A stretch of 64,000 bases of DNA from Pirellulaceae bacterium (GCA_022448315.1 JAKVCA010000018.1:62001-126000); one strand, 5' to 3'; counted from the stretch's first letter, positions 28,363 to 38,370 are shown. Numbers and translations are program-made. The notes: a model not told the origin generated them from the sequence alone.

Positions 28363-28417
28363 TCATCTTTCACCTGCTCCAAAGCGAAACATGGCCGGCG
28401 ACGAGATTGAAACGATC

Positions 28418-31204
28418 TTAGAAATTTGAGTCGTTCGGTGCAGGTAAGGTAAGCAACGCATCAAAATCATCGTAACCTTGCTCCGAGGCCGAAAATTCCT
28501 TCGGTGGCCAGAATTCGCCACCGACAATCAACGTGGCAATTTCCTCCGCTCGTTCCAGTGCAGACTGAAAGACTTCCGGGCCCCAGGCAGCAACCTTGAA
28601 CCCATTCTTATCCGAGTCTCGACTCAGGACGACATAACCCACGTCGACCTTCACCTTGTTAGGATCGCTTCCGCGGAGCATCCAGTAATAAAGTGGCAAT
28701 TGCAGGTCAATCCAATCACGTTTTTTCTGGCGATGGGTCTCTTCAGGTGCAAGACCTGCGTCCGAACTCTTGTAATCCAGAAGCATCCATCGATCTTCTT
28801 CCGGATGGTAGTCCAACCGGTCAAAACGACCGTGGATAGCCACGGGCCCCAACTCTGTTTTCAATTGCAGGGCAATGTCGGACTGCTCCACCTCCTGGAT
28901 TCTCCATCCGCTTGCGGCCCATTCGGCCTGAGCCATGGAAAAGTCTTGCAACCGTCGGTGAGCATGCTCGAACTGCATGTCCAGTGCTGGAAGGTGGCTG
29001 TGCTCGAAGCGTTCGCGAACGATTTCATCAAGCAACATGGAAAGTTGTTTCGAAATGACACTTTCCTGTTCCGAGTGACGCACCTTGGATTTGCCAAATC
29101 GTTTCAGAACCTCATGGATCAGATCACCAAACTGCCCCGGCCCAAGCTCCGTTTCCAGATCATCGGATGTTCGCAAACGCAGATATTTAGACAAGTAAAA
29201 CCGATAAGGACACCGAAGGTAACGTCCAAAATCGGTTGGTGACAACGTCCACGGTGATTCGGGCGAGACAGGTATGGGCAATCCGAGAACAGCAGGACTT
29301 TCTTCGGTGCTGCCTCGCTGAGTTCGTTCCTCAACGGAGGTAACGCGGAAAGTCAGTGGCTCGGAATCAAAACACTGCAACGCTCTGCTGACGACAGAAT
29401 CCTCTTCATCGTGAAACAGAAGTCGCGAGGGGATCAGCGGTTCGTTTTCCGCATTCCTTCGACCGACGATAAGACGAAGTTTCTCCTTGCTGCAAATGAG
29501 CAAGTTCAGGTAGTAGGCATCCCGAGCAAACCTTCGGGAGCTGTGCATGATCCCAAGTCGTTTTCGCAGTGAGTTGGGCAGAAACAGGTCGTTTTTTTCT
29601 GAAGACGGCACGACCCCCTCGTTGAACCCACATACAACGACGTGAGAACCATCATCCCAGGGGAGGTCCAGCCAACCCATCATGGGAATTGCCTCACCAG
29701 GACTGTCACCCGTCAGACGCTCTCCCCGGATAATGCGAATGGCCCATCGCATCGCGTGTGTGGACCGAACCTTGGGCTGCATCTCCCGAGGAAGTTGCTC
29801 AAAACCGCATAGGGCATCTCGAAGTTTTGAGAGGCCTGTCAGGGTTGCTCTCTCGTGAGAATTCTCACGGTCCAATTCGCAACCTTGCCACCAAGAGTTC
29901 AGACATTCCAGCCACGCGGCCCCCCAATCCCCGAGGCGTCGTTCTTGGCTGGTACTTACCTGCGCACACCACTGATCGACAAACTTCAGCAACGCTGAAA
30001 CCATCGCGCCGCGAGGACCGCCATAAACCCCCGTCATCAAAGCGGGAAGATGTTCTCCGTGGTACTCATCAAGCACGTTGAGCCACGTTGAATGACCTAA
30101 CTGTCGCGAAAGCTGTGCGAAAACGGCAGGGTGCCTCACCAAGGATGCAAGCGCCGAATAAGACCGGAACTCAACCCAATCGACGAGGGACTGTAGCCAA
30201 AGCCCGATGGGTAACTGTTCCAGTGGACGACCAACAGACTCATGCAATGACAGATCGAAGGCCTCAGCATGGCGCACCAGATACGGTGAAAGCGAATCAT
30301 CGGGCACGCCGATGGTCAGCGCTTCTACCGTCAGATCAGGGTCACATTGTTCAAAAAAATTCATCACGGCCAACGCTTGATCGTCCGGAGTATCGGTCAC
30401 GACCAATTCGGTTGCACCCAAGGTAATCGCGGGCGCTTCCCAGAATTGCAAATCGAGGCAACCATAACGATCAAAAGAACGGGGCTCCTCAGGATTGCCA
30501 AACTTCAAAAGGGTCAATTTCGAGGCAATCTGATCGAGCATGGCCCGCATGGAACCATTCAGATCCACAGCCCCAATGATCAATACCTCTTGATCGGTAT
30601 GGCATTCTCGAAACTGAATGGCCATGGATCGGGCCGTCTGACGATCCCAGAAACCCAACTCATCAAGAATTGCGAGATATTGTGTCTGTATTTTCTCCAA
30701 GACGGCCCAGCGGCGTTGATCGGGCAGATCTCCTCCCTCCAGCCCCACTTTGATGACGTCGGCGAAGCTGAGAATGTCACTTGCCAACTCTCGATGCAGA
30801 GATTGCATGAGTTGGGCCAACTCGAGCCAACCGAAGAAATCGCTGGGCTCCGGTGGTGTCGCCAGCAAGTCTTGAAGATCCTCTGGAGAAAGCCGTTTGA
30901 GCGCATGCTGCCAAGCCAACAACTGCACTTCGTTTTCGGCAAAAGGGCGTTTCGGTTGGTAAAGCAACTCCGGGAGTCCTCCAACCGTAGAAATCCGTGG
31001 AGGGACAAAACTCCAGCCCCTGGCTTCACTGAACAGCACAAGTCTCTGAAGCAAACGGCGAGCACCTACGCCACTCGGCAAGACGGCCACAAGTCGCCCC
31101 AGATCAAAATGTCCATTCTGAACATGGTGATCGGCAAGGTAGCGAACGACGGAATCAAGAATGGGCTGACGCCAATTCAGTGTGTGCTGCTTAAATGTTG
31201 CCAT
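28418..31204 (-). CDS. AddB-like PD-(D/E)XK nuclease, orphan
   Basis: A 928-residue protein of the AddB/RecC-like group that processes DNA ends. The N-terminal half carries a degenerate helicase core: the P-loop position reads LPSGVGARRLL without GK[ST]. The C-terminal PD-(D/E)XK nuclease is recognisable from FGDLIHEVLKRFG, then the catalytic WMLLDYKSSDAGL (D and K of the motif) and PLYYWMLRG. I see only one of the four Cys that bind Fe-S in AddB (CPYRFYLSKYLRL), so the cluster is probably absent. The partner AddA is not adjacent: the neighbours are threonine synthase and the CHAT protein. Nuclease activity is likely; helicase activity is not. Confidence 0.85.
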   Translation of the reverse strand: MATFKQHTLNWRQPILDSVVRYLADHHVQNGHFDLGRLVAVLPSGVGARRLLQRLVLFSEARGWSFVPPRISTVGGLPELLYQPKRPFAENEVQLLAWQHALKRLSPEDLQDLLATPPEPSDFFGWLELAQLMQSLHRELASDILSFADVIKVGLEGGDLPDQRRWAVLEKIQTQYLAILDELGFWDRQTARSMAIQFRECHTDQEVLIIGAVDLNGSMRAMLDQIASKLTLLKFGNPEEPRSFDRYGCLDLQFWEAPAITLGATELVVTDTPDDQALAVMNFFEQCDPDLTVEALTIGVPDDSLSPYLVRHAEAFDLSLHESVGRPLEQLPIGLWLQSLVDWVEFRSYSALASLVRHPAVFAQLSRQLGHSTWLNVLDEYHGEHLPALMTGVYGGPRGAMVSALLKFVDQWCAQVSTSQERRLGDWGAAWLECLNSWWQGCELDRENSHERATLTGLSKLRDALCGFEQLPREMQPKVRSTHAMRWAIRIIRGERLTGDSPGEAIPMMGWLDLPWDDGSHVVVCGFNEGVVPSSEKNDLFLPNSLRKRLGIMHSSRRFARDAYYLNLLICSKEKLRLIVGRRNAENEPLIPSRLLFHDEEDSVVSRALQCFDSEPLTFRVTSVEERTQRGSTEESPAVLGLPIPVSPESPWTLSPTDFGRYLRCPYRFYLSKYLRLRTSDDLETELGPGQFGDLIHEVLKRFGKSKVRHSEQESVISKQLSMLLDEIVRERFEHSHLPALDMQFEHAHRRLQDFSMAQAEWAASGWRIQEVEQSDIALQLKTELGPVAIHGRFDRLDYHPEEDRWMLLDYKSSDAGLAPEETHRQKKRDWIDLQLPLYYWMLRGSDPNKVKVDVGYVVLSRDSDKNGFKVAAWGPEVFQSALERAEEIATLIVGGEFWPPKEFSASEQGYDDFDALLTLPAPNDSNF

Positions 31205-31328
31205 GCTCTCGTCTCATGTTTCTCAAAAACCGTGAGGACTGACTTGGAGAATGGTCGTTTTTCGAGAGTGAGGACACTTCAGAAACGTTCACGGAGAAGC
31301 GTTCACGGGATTGGAAAGAAGGCAAGAT

Positions 31329-32555
31329 TCAGCCGTTTAAATCTGCCTCAACCTGCTCCCAGCTTTCAAAATCAGGCAGGCCAATTTCCATTGCCTCAAC
31401 ATATTTCTGGACCGCGCCTGTATTGAAAATCACCACCCTCTCGTTCGGATCAAGCTGGCCAGTTTCCACCATTTTCTGGGCCGCCCCAACACATGCTGCG
31501 GCCTCGGGGCAAAGTGCGATCCCTTCGGAAACCATTGCCTCACGCTGCCAATATCGGAGTCCGTTTTCATCATAAGCCACGGCCGCACCGCCGCTTTCTC
31601 GAACGGCGTCAAGAATCATGAAATCCCCCACCGCAACTGGCACGCGAAGTCCACTCGCCAAGGTTTGGGCATTTTCGAAGGGCTTAGCAAATCGCTCCTC
31701 TTGTTCATAAGCTCTTGCGATAGGGCAACAACCGGTCGACTGGACAGAGATCATCTTTGGAAACACGTCCGAGTCCAACCAACCCATTCCATTCAATTCC
31801 TGGAATGCTTTCCACATCCCGATCAGACCCGTCCCACCCCCTGTGGGATAGAAAATGGAATCTGGCAAACGCCAGTCGAGCTGCTCGGCCAATTCCAATC
31901 CCATCGTCTTCTTTCCCTCGATACGATACGGTTCCTTCAACGTTGAGAGATCAAACCAGTCGAATTTTGATTGGCCTTCCTTGACGAGTCGTCCACAATC
32001 GTTGATCAAACCATCGATCAAGTACACCTCGGCGCCATACCATTTGGCTTCAAGCTGATTAACGATCGGCGTATCTTTCGGCATGAAGACAACACATTTG
32101 AGTCCTGCCCTTGCGGCGTACGCAGCGGCCGCCCCACCCGCATTCCCTGCGGTGGGTAACGCCAGGCACTCAATTCCGAACTTCTTGGCCATGGTCACCG
32201 CCATGGCCATGCCTCGACTCTTAAAACTCCCCGTCGGTAATTGCGATTCGTCTTTGATCCAAAGTTGTTCCAGCCCAATTTTACGTCCGAGCTCAGGGCA
32301 ATCCAGCAAAGGCGTCATCCCTTCGCCGAGAGTTACCTCGCAGGTCTCTGTTCCCAGAGGCGAAAGTTCCCGATAACGCCACATGGTTGGATCTCGATCG
32401 GCAAGGGTATCCTTGGACAGAGCCCCGGCCACTCGCTCAAGATCATACTTGACCCAGAGTGGACGATCTTTGTGCAACGTATAGACCTGCCCCGGTTCAA
32501 ACCGGGTTCCATCGATCGCGCTCTCCAGATGGGACACATAATGTTCGTGAGTCAT
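31329..32555 (-). CDS. thrC: Threonine synthase
   Basis: PLP enzyme converting O-phosphohomoserine to threonine. From ATG 32555 it has 408 residues, typical for the shorter thrC class; a frame to 32633 extends further without a ribosome site. The PLP Lys is K112 in KDESQLPTGSFKSRG, and the phosphate-binding loop is PTAGNAGGAAAAYA. YPTGGGTGLIGMWKAF and VSEGIALCPEAAACVGA near the C-terminus are conserved. No other threonine genes adjoin; upstream is a 350-base gap. Because the threonine synthase fold is shared with related PLP enzymes, a threonine dehydratase-like role is a minor alternative. Confidence 0.9.
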   Translation of the reverse strand: MTHEHYVSHLESAIDGTRFEPGQVYTLHKDRPLWVKYDLERVAGALSKDTLADRDPTMWRYRELSPLGTETCEVTLGEGMTPLLDCPELGRKIGLEQLWIKDESQLPTGSFKSRGMAMAVTMAKKFGIECLALPTAGNAGGAAAAYAARAGLKCVVFMPKDTPIVNQLEAKWYGAEVYLIDGLINDCGRLVKEGQSKFDWFDLSTLKEPYRIEGKKTMGLELAEQLDWRLPDSIFYPTGGGTGLIGMWKAFQELNGMGWLDSDVFPKMISVQSTGCCPIARAYEQEERFAKPFENAQTLASGLRVPVAVGDFMILDAVRESGGAAVAYDENGLRYWQREAMVSEGIALCPEAAACVGAAQKMVETGQLDPNERVVIFNTGAVQKYVEAMEIGLPDFESWEQVEADLNG

Positions 32556-32905
32556 CGTTGTACTTTTCTTTTGCTTGAGTCGTGCCAACAGGACCCATTG
32601 TAGGTGGCTCTGCCATCGCAGCGAGCGGGGCAAACAAGGTTGGTCAATCCTGCCCGTCTTCGTCCGTGCTGATACAGGCTGAGTGTCGCTCGATCGACAG
32701 AAGTTAAAATGAGTCTGAAGCTGCCCAATTTATGTTATTTTAGGCGCGTTGTTGATCGGCCCCCGAGGCAGTTTCTCCTCGCTGCGACGTCGAATAGACT
32801 AAGGTGTTTGAATCAAGATGGTCGTCACCACTACCGTTTCCGTAGGAATTCGAGCCTGCATTCTCCCGAGTTCATCGATAAGATGCCCTTGGACCTGAGC
32901 GAGCC
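32556..32905. other. Divergent intergenic gap, nothing recognised
   Basis: Contains the presumed promoters of thrC (minus) and of the next small membrane protein (plus). I see AT-rich stretches near 32730-32745 but no boxes I would defend and no credible gene. Confidence 0.45.
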
Positions 32906-33511
32906 ATGAACCCAGATTCAGAATCGCAAAACGCGAGCGAAATCACGCCACCCGAACCTGAGGAAACATCCTCGGGTACAGGAGACGACATTCTGGAAGA
33001 GGGTGTCGAAATCGTCGATGTCGAAATCATCGATGCCGAAGTGGTCTCCGAACCCTTGATTATCGATGCCATTCCCATCACCTCGAGTCCGTTTTCGACG
33101 ACCCGGAAGCCCTCGAATCATCCCGGCATGGGAGGCAATTCACCATTTGCCGCTGAGGTCACTCCAGAAAAGCCAGATACCCTCATTCCAGATCGCTTTG
33201 CCGAAAGCTATACGGCTCGCGGCGCCGCGACCGCAGCGGTAGGTTTGGGAATCCTCGGGTTGATTGCCTCGTTTTTCACGGGCTGGGGCATGGTTCCATG
33301 TCTTCTTGGTGTGACCATGAGCTTCTGGGGAACGACCTCATCATTTCGACAACGCGCCGTTGTTGGGCTGGCTTTGAGTTTGGGAGCTATCGTACTATGT
33401 CTATTCATGTCTTTTGTTCGTCCCCTGTCAGTAACTCGAAACCCTGAAACTCATTTTTCGGGCCTGCATACTCCCTCAAGCATTTGGATACCGCTTCCGC
33501 CACGCAGATGA
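32906..33511 (+). CDS. Small membrane protein with acidic N-terminus
   Basis: A 201-residue protein. The first ~85 residues are acidic, Ser/Pro-rich and probably disordered (DDILEEGVEIVDVEIIDAEV). Two or three hydrophobic segments follow (ARGAATAAVGLGILGLIASF, WGMVPCLLGVTMSFWG and VVGLALSLGAIVLCLFMSFV, about 105-170), then a short polar tail. I recognise no domain; the segments loosely resemble DUF4190-type membrane pairs. The start ATG 32906 has a weak ribosome site (GAGCGAGCC). A plus-strand DUF423 gene follows 64 bases later. Confidence 0.6.
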   Translation: MNPDSESQNASEITPPEPEETSSGTGDDILEEGVEIVDVEIIDAEVVSEPLIIDAIPITSSPFSTTRKPSNHPGMGGNSPFAAEVTPEKPDTLIPDRFAESYTARGAATAAVGLGILGLIASFFTGWGMVPCLLGVTMSFWGTTSSFRQRAVVGLALSLGAIVLCLFMSFVRPLSVTRNPETHFSGLHTPSSIWIPLPPRR

Positions 33512-33575
33512 CTTACCCAATGGCAAGGGCGCCACGATTGCAGTAAACACTTCCCTGTCAGAGAAGAAACCATTC

Positions 33576-34001
33576 ATGAAACCACGATGGGCCCTTTTGA
33601 GCGGCGTCATGATCTCAGCCACAGGCGTCGCGTTGGGCGCGTTTGGCGCGCACGGCCTGAAACAGGTCATCGGGGACTGGTACACAGATGCTTCCGTTGC
33701 ATCAACGAGATTGGAGAATTGGGAGACTGGTGTCCGGTATCAGATGTTTCACGGGCTCGCGTTACTCCTGATCGGCCTTGCCTTACTCAAAGCCAATCTT
33801 TTTACCCTCCGATGCTCCGCCAACTGTTTCCTGCTGGGCTCCGTTGTTTTTTCGGGCAGCCTCTACTGTCTCGTCTTGACGGGACAAACTTATTGGGGTG
33901 CGGTAACGCCTATCGGTGGACTTCTTCAGTTGACAGGGTGGCTGTTGGCAGGCTTGGGGTTTTGGCACCTTACGGCTCCAAAATCCCAGTTGATGGATTG
34001 A
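33576..34001 (+). CDS. DUF423 membrane protein
   Basis: An inner membrane protein of 141 residues with about four membrane segments. The DUF423 pattern is clear: LLSGVMISATGVALGAFGAH at the start, the central RYQMFHGLALLLIGLALL, and a C-terminal TPIGGLLQLTGWLLAGLGFW. The E. coli member is YgdD and the function is unknown. A short insertion (WYTDASVASTRLENWETG) precedes the YQMFHG motif. The start ATG 33576 lies after AAGAAACC. It is probably expressed alone or with the preceding small membrane protein. Confidence 0.9.
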   Translation: MKPRWALLSGVMISATGVALGAFGAHGLKQVIGDWYTDASVASTRLENWETGVRYQMFHGLALLLIGLALLKANLFTLRCSANCFLLGSVVFSGSLYCLVLTGQTYWGAVTPIGGLLQLTGWLLAGLGFWHLTAPKSQLMD

Positions 34002-34247
34002 AATTGGAGGCAAGATTTCGTGAGAGTGACTTCCGAGCCACTCATGTTTCATGAACTCGCTTGTCCGGTAAAATAAGCCAGAGAAACTGGGATGCCCCGC
34101 CGTGATGTGAGGCCTCGTATACCGAAGCAAATCGAGGCTCAATCCACGAAAAGATGCCGGTCCGGCACTTTTTGTCTGAAGACGTATTCCGTCGTCAAAT
34201 CGCTCCGATCAGCAGCACAACCCACCCCCTGAGTCCGAAAGAATGAC

Positions 34248-35441
34248 ATGCAACTAGGGTACTGCACGAACGTCCATGCCGGCGCCGACCTCGAAACCAC
34301 TCGGGCGAACCTTGAAGAGCATGCTGTCGCTGTTAAACAGCTTTTCTCTCCTGACCAACCTATGGGCATCGGCCTCTGGCTTTCATCCGAGGCCACCCAA
34401 AGCCTCGGAGACCAAGAGCTCAAGACCTTCAAGAACTGGCTGGATCAAGAGGGTTTGATTCCCTTCACGTTCAATGGCTTTCCTTTTGGAGATTTCCACC
34501 AGCCAGTCGTCAAACATGCCGTCTACCTGCCAACGTGGTCTGAACAGGACCGGCTTGACTACACGACCCGGCTGTTTCAATGCATGGATACTCTGTTACC
34601 TGAGGGCATGCGGGGGAGCATCTCCACGTTGCCTCTTGGGTGGGGGAATCTGGCGGTGGAAGATTCGTTTCTGGAAAACTGCGGTGTAAATCTTGCCCGG
34701 CTCGCCGAGCAACTGGAGTCGCTTGAAGAACGAACGGGGCGTCTCATTCAAATCTGCCTTGAGCCCGAACCAGGTTGCGCGATCGACACGGCCGATGATC
34801 TCGTCGATTTTTTTGAGAGATTTCTGTTGGCGGGTGACACGTCAAGCCGTGAACGGCACCTTCGATATCTAGGTGTCTGCCACGACATTTGCCATTCCGC
34901 AGTGATGAACGAGTCACAGAGCCACGCCATCACTTGCTATCAAGAACACGAAATCATCATCGGGAAGGTTCAGGTCTCTGCCGCAATTCAGTTTGTCCTG
35001 CCGTCAAAGGGGTCACCGAGCCACGAAAACTTGATGTCTCAACTTGGAGAGTTCGCGGAAGATCGTTACCTACACCAGACCACGGTGAAGTCCGAAGGCA
35101 CGGATGAAGCGATGCGATTTTATGACGACCTGCCGCTCGCCATGCACGCTTGCGGACTCGAAGACGAATCCACCCAATGGCGAACGCATTTTCATGTCCC
35201 CATCTACCGCAAGCACTTGGGCCTACTGGAATCCACCCAAGACGAGATCCGTGAATTCTTAATGGCGATCTCGGAGACCAAATATCCGGTCAACCACTTC
35301 GAAGTCGAAACGTATGCCTGGGGCGTCCTGCCGACCGATCATCAAGTCGATCGATTGGCAGAAGGTATTGCCCAAGAGCTGGACTGGTTCCAAAACCTGC
35401 ACTACTCGTCTGGGTTAGGTCGAAAGCCAAATGAGAAATAG
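34248..35441 (+). CDS. eboE: EboE-like TIM-barrel protein
   Basis: A 397-residue xylose-isomerase-like TIM-barrel protein matching EboE of the ebo cluster, which in cyanobacteria moves secondary-metabolite precursors across the membrane. Landmarks are MQLGYCTNVHAGADLETTRA at the start, LPLGWGN, QICLEPEPGCAID, CHDICHSAV, the metal-site-like HFHVPIY, and FEVETYAWGVLP near the end. The other ebo genes (A-D, F) are not nearby, so it is either an orphan or scattered. Its 3' end overlaps the convergent DUF3352-like gene by 40 bases. Identification is by pattern; the role here is open. Confidence 0.85.
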   Translation: MQLGYCTNVHAGADLETTRANLEEHAVAVKQLFSPDQPMGIGLWLSSEATQSLGDQELKTFKNWLDQEGLIPFTFNGFPFGDFHQPVVKHAVYLPTWSEQDRLDYTTRLFQCMDTLLPEGMRGSISTLPLGWGNLAVEDSFLENCGVNLARLAEQLESLEERTGRLIQICLEPEPGCAIDTADDLVDFFERFLLAGDTSSRERHLRYLGVCHDICHSAVMNESQSHAITCYQEHEIIIGKVQVSAAIQFVLPSKGSPSHENLMSQLGEFAEDRYLHQTTVKSEGTDEAMRFYDDLPLAMHACGLEDESTQWRTHFHVPIYRKHLGLLESTQDEIREFLMAISETKYPVNHFEVETYAWGVLPTDHQVDRLAEGIAQELDWFQNLHYSSGLGRKPNEK

Positions 35442-37282
35442 TGAAAGCCTGACTCATCAGACGTCATGACGCCTCCGCTGGACGTCAGAAACTTTTCGAT
35501 GACGTCGAACGACGGAAGGTCAACATTGTTCAAGCGGTCACCCAGCCTACCGAGAAACGGATCATCATCCCCGGCTTCCATGATGCGTTGTCGATTCTCT
35601 TCGTTGACCCCAAGTTCATAGAAGTTTCGAAGAACTTCCTGAGGACGTGCATACATCAGCATGCCGGCTCGCGAACTCCCTGTTTGCCGTTCCACTTCTG
35701 CCAAGACATCGAGAAACTCTCCGTTCGACTCCAAGGCATCAGCCCGACCGTCCGAGGTTTGAATCGCCATTTCAATCGTTTCGATGGAATCGCAGACCAC
35801 GAGATAGTCTTCAATGAAAGCAAATCCCGGTTCGGGTCGACGCAAGTTCTGTGACTCGAAAGGATCTTCATCCTCAGAGCCCTGTCGTCCCCGATCGTCC
35901 CGTCGTTCCCGATTCTCTTGAGCACGGCGACGAGCCCCTGGCCCCGGCAATTGATAAATGGTGATACCACGGACTTTCTTTTCCTTGAGCTCAGGAAAAT
36001 TATCTTGCTCAAACATTGTCTCAATGGTCTCTTTGGCCGCATCGATATCCAACATTTGGATGCCAAAAAGGTTGGTTTGACTGTTTAAACGGGCCGGAGG
36101 AATGATGTAACTCATGTAGACCACTCGGCCACTGAGATTACCAATGATGTCTTCCACGAAGTCGATGCCAAGATTCTCGTTGAGATTGTTCTCAATGGCG
36201 ATATTCAACGCATCAGGATCATTCTGACTGACACGGTTGAAGAGTTCCTCGAAAGCATCAAATGTTTTGGGAACATCCCAATTCAAAGTCATGTAAGTGA
36301 CGGTGTCATCTGGCACAAAAGTCGGAGGGACGATTTCTCCAGATTCCATTGCCAGCATTTTCATCACGCCCTCGCGAGGAGACGCCAGATAAAGGTGCAT
36401 GTGTGACATTCCGTCAAAATCGTCCACACCAAGCATGGTGCTTCCGCCGATCCCAAGAAAATCTGTCACGCCAATCGAGCGGGCAAATGCCATCGCCACT
36501 GCCCCAGCTGCTCCTGATTGAGTCGCTTCAAATATGCCAATGGGATCGGCAAAATAGACAACATCCGGGCGTGCATCGGACGTTCCACGGCAGCGATTCA
36601 TAATGGTGACGAACTTGCGATTGTTGGAGAAAACCTTATCCCGATTTGTCGGCTTCAGGTTCCACCTCAACAAAATCTCTTTAACGAGGTCTGGATTATT
36701 CGACGCCCCGTACGTTCCCTCCCGCTCAAAGTAGACCAGTCTTTCTTCTGGGTCGGCCGCATTGATCGTCTTCAAACTCGTCTCGCCAACATCCTCGACG
36801 TCTTGTTCGACACCTGCATCGAATAAGAGTGCTTCGCCTGACTCTTCCGCAATCTTGGCCAAGTCAACACTCTCGCCGACATCCAGCAACATCACGAAGG
36901 AGAAAGGGACGTCCGAATCCGGGGTCTCAACGATCGCGAAACAGAATTCGCCTTGGGGGAGTTCCATCACTTCATCGAGCGATAGACCAATCTGATCCCG
37001 TAACTGCTCGAATTCTTCCGCGGCAAAGTCATACATCTCTGCTGCAAATGGCTGCATGTCTTCGTCTTCGAGCATACGGCCCATACCTGTATCCTGCATC
37101 TTTGCGGTGAAGTCCTGAATGTCCGGGATACGGACATAGACCAACGTGTTGTCGGGCAAGAGTTCGGGAGCGGGTCGCCGCTGGGCCAATGCCTCTCCTC
37201 CCCTGGCAAAAATCGCCGAAAATATGACCAGAAGGGCGATGACCGGAAGCCGTTTGGGCCAAGTGCCTCGAAGATTCGACAC
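35402..37282 (-). CDS. Secreted DUF3352-like protein
   Basis: A 626-residue exported protein. A signal peptide (KRLPVIALLVIFSAIFARGG, ending near ALAQ) precedes a mature region that starts LPDNTLVYVRIPDIQDFTA. That opening, the internal SRGG-like repeat pattern and the length resemble DUF3352 proteins, whose function is unknown. A basic and acidic low-complexity stretch (about 460-490, RRRAQENRERRDDRGRQGSE) splits two similar halves. There are no catalytic motifs I recognise. Its end overlaps EboE by 40 bases in the convergent orientation. Confidence 0.75.
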   Translation of the reverse strand: MSNLRGTWPKRLPVIALLVIFSAIFARGGEALAQRRPAPELLPDNTLVYVRIPDIQDFTAKMQDTGMGRMLEDEDMQPFAAEMYDFAAEEFEQLRDQIGLSLDEVMELPQGEFCFAIVETPDSDVPFSFVMLLDVGESVDLAKIAEESGEALLFDAGVEQDVEDVGETSLKTINAADPEERLVYFEREGTYGASNNPDLVKEILLRWNLKPTNRDKVFSNNRKFVTIMNRCRGTSDARPDVVYFADPIGIFEATQSGAAGAVAMAFARSIGVTDFLGIGGSTMLGVDDFDGMSHMHLYLASPREGVMKMLAMESGEIVPPTFVPDDTVTYMTLNWDVPKTFDAFEELFNRVSQNDPDALNIAIENNLNENLGIDFVEDIIGNLSGRVVYMSYIIPPARLNSQTNLFGIQMLDIDAAKETIETMFEQDNFPELKEKKVRGITIYQLPGPGARRRAQENRERRDDRGRQGSEDEDPFESQNLRRPEPGFAFIEDYLVVCDSIETIEMAIQTSDGRADALESNGEFLDVLAEVERQTGSSRAGMLMYARPQEVLRNFYELGVNEENRQRIMEAGDDDPFLGRLGDRLNNVDLPSFDVIEKFLTSSGGVMTSDESGFHYFSFGFRPNPDE

Positions 37283-37728
37283 GCTAAATTCTCCTCAGAG
37301 CTGGATTTTCCGCCGTTTTGCAGTTCACGCAGTGTGGACCATAACCGAGCAGGAAGGTGGGGTCCCCCAGTCGCATGGCGGACTTTGACGGTTCATTGAA
37401 CATTCATACCAAGGAAAACGACCGAAAGTTTTAGGAATATCCTCGAATTTCATCGTTTGTTGGGTCTTCATCGGTCCATCATGGCCCGATCGCGGTTCTT
37501 ACATTGACGGTTGGGGCGGTGATTCAAGGGCCCGAGGGATTCATCGACTCGCAAAACGCGTTAACCGATAGATAATTTACGCCTGAGAACCAACTGTTTT
37601 GAGGTTAGAATGGAGGTTGTTCTCCCTGCCAAGCCCGGAAACGTTGGGTTGCTCGATATGTCACGCCCGTCTTTAGCCATATGGAACGAGGCAGGTCACG
37701 GGTACGATTCATTTCTTAAGAAAAGTAG
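37283..37728. other. Divergent gap with an imperfect hairpin
   Basis: Contains an inverted repeat GAGAACCAAC / GTTGTTCTC (37585-37624, one bulge, 20-base loop) about 105 bases before the BON-domain gene. No gene is supported elsewhere in it. Confidence 0.5.
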
Positions 37729-38334
37729 ATGAGGCCGGTCATGCGTCCAAACGTTCTTTTTTTGCTGACTATCGCCCTCACCTCAGGGCTCTTGATCGGA
37801 TCAGCGACGGCTCAGACCGGAACAGGTAATGCTGGAGGTGGAGAAGGCGGTCAAAGCTTGAGTCCTCCAGAACTCGGATTGGCCGATGCTTTTGGTGCGA
37901 ATGAAGTGTTTTCTGACGACCGTCGAGTGACGGGTCAATCTGCCGGAGCCGATTCACCTCAGGCTGCTGGAGCGAGGGCATTTGCATTCGGAGGATCGCA
38001 GCAAGGACGGAACATTTTCAGTCAATTTTTCGGCGGCCAGCAGCAGACTCAATCCGGCCGAAGAATTTTACGAGCTCCATTGCGTGCGGACTTCTCGGTC
38101 ATTCGACCCGACAACTCCATGGTCGCGGTCAATCTCCAAAAACGATTCGTGCATATCAAACCGCTGATGAAGGTGGGGAACGACATTCGAGTGCAGATCT
38201 CAGATCGAGTCGCCACCCTATCGGGAACGGTCAATACGGCTTCAGAAAAAGACTGGGCGGAAAGGATCACTCGCCTGGAACCCGGGATCTCGTCGGTTCG
38301 CAACGAACTGAAAATCCTGCAGCCTGCCCCGTAA
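37729..38334 (+). CDS. Secreted BON-domain protein
   Basis: A 201-residue exported protein with a signal peptide (FLLTIALTSGLLIGSATAQ) and a Gly/Gln-rich linker of about 95 residues. A single C-terminal BON domain covers about 125-197: VHIKPLMKVGNDIRVQISDR, then VATLSGTVNTASEKDWAERI and LEPGISSVRNEL. BON domains bind membranes or lipids (as in OsmY and secretins). An ATG at 37741 is an alternative start four codons in. It is followed by a strong terminator. Confidence 0.8.
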   Translation: MRPVMRPNVLFLLTIALTSGLLIGSATAQTGTGNAGGGEGGQSLSPPELGLADAFGANEVFSDDRRVTGQSAGADSPQAAGARAFAFGGSQQGRNIFSQFFGGQQQTQSGRRILRAPLRADFSVIRPDNSMVAVNLQKRFVHIKPLMKVGNDIRVQISDRVATLSGTVNTASEKDWAERITRLEPGISSVRNELKILQPAP

Positions 38335-38370
38335 AAGATCCTAAATACTTGAAACATCTAAATAACAAGG

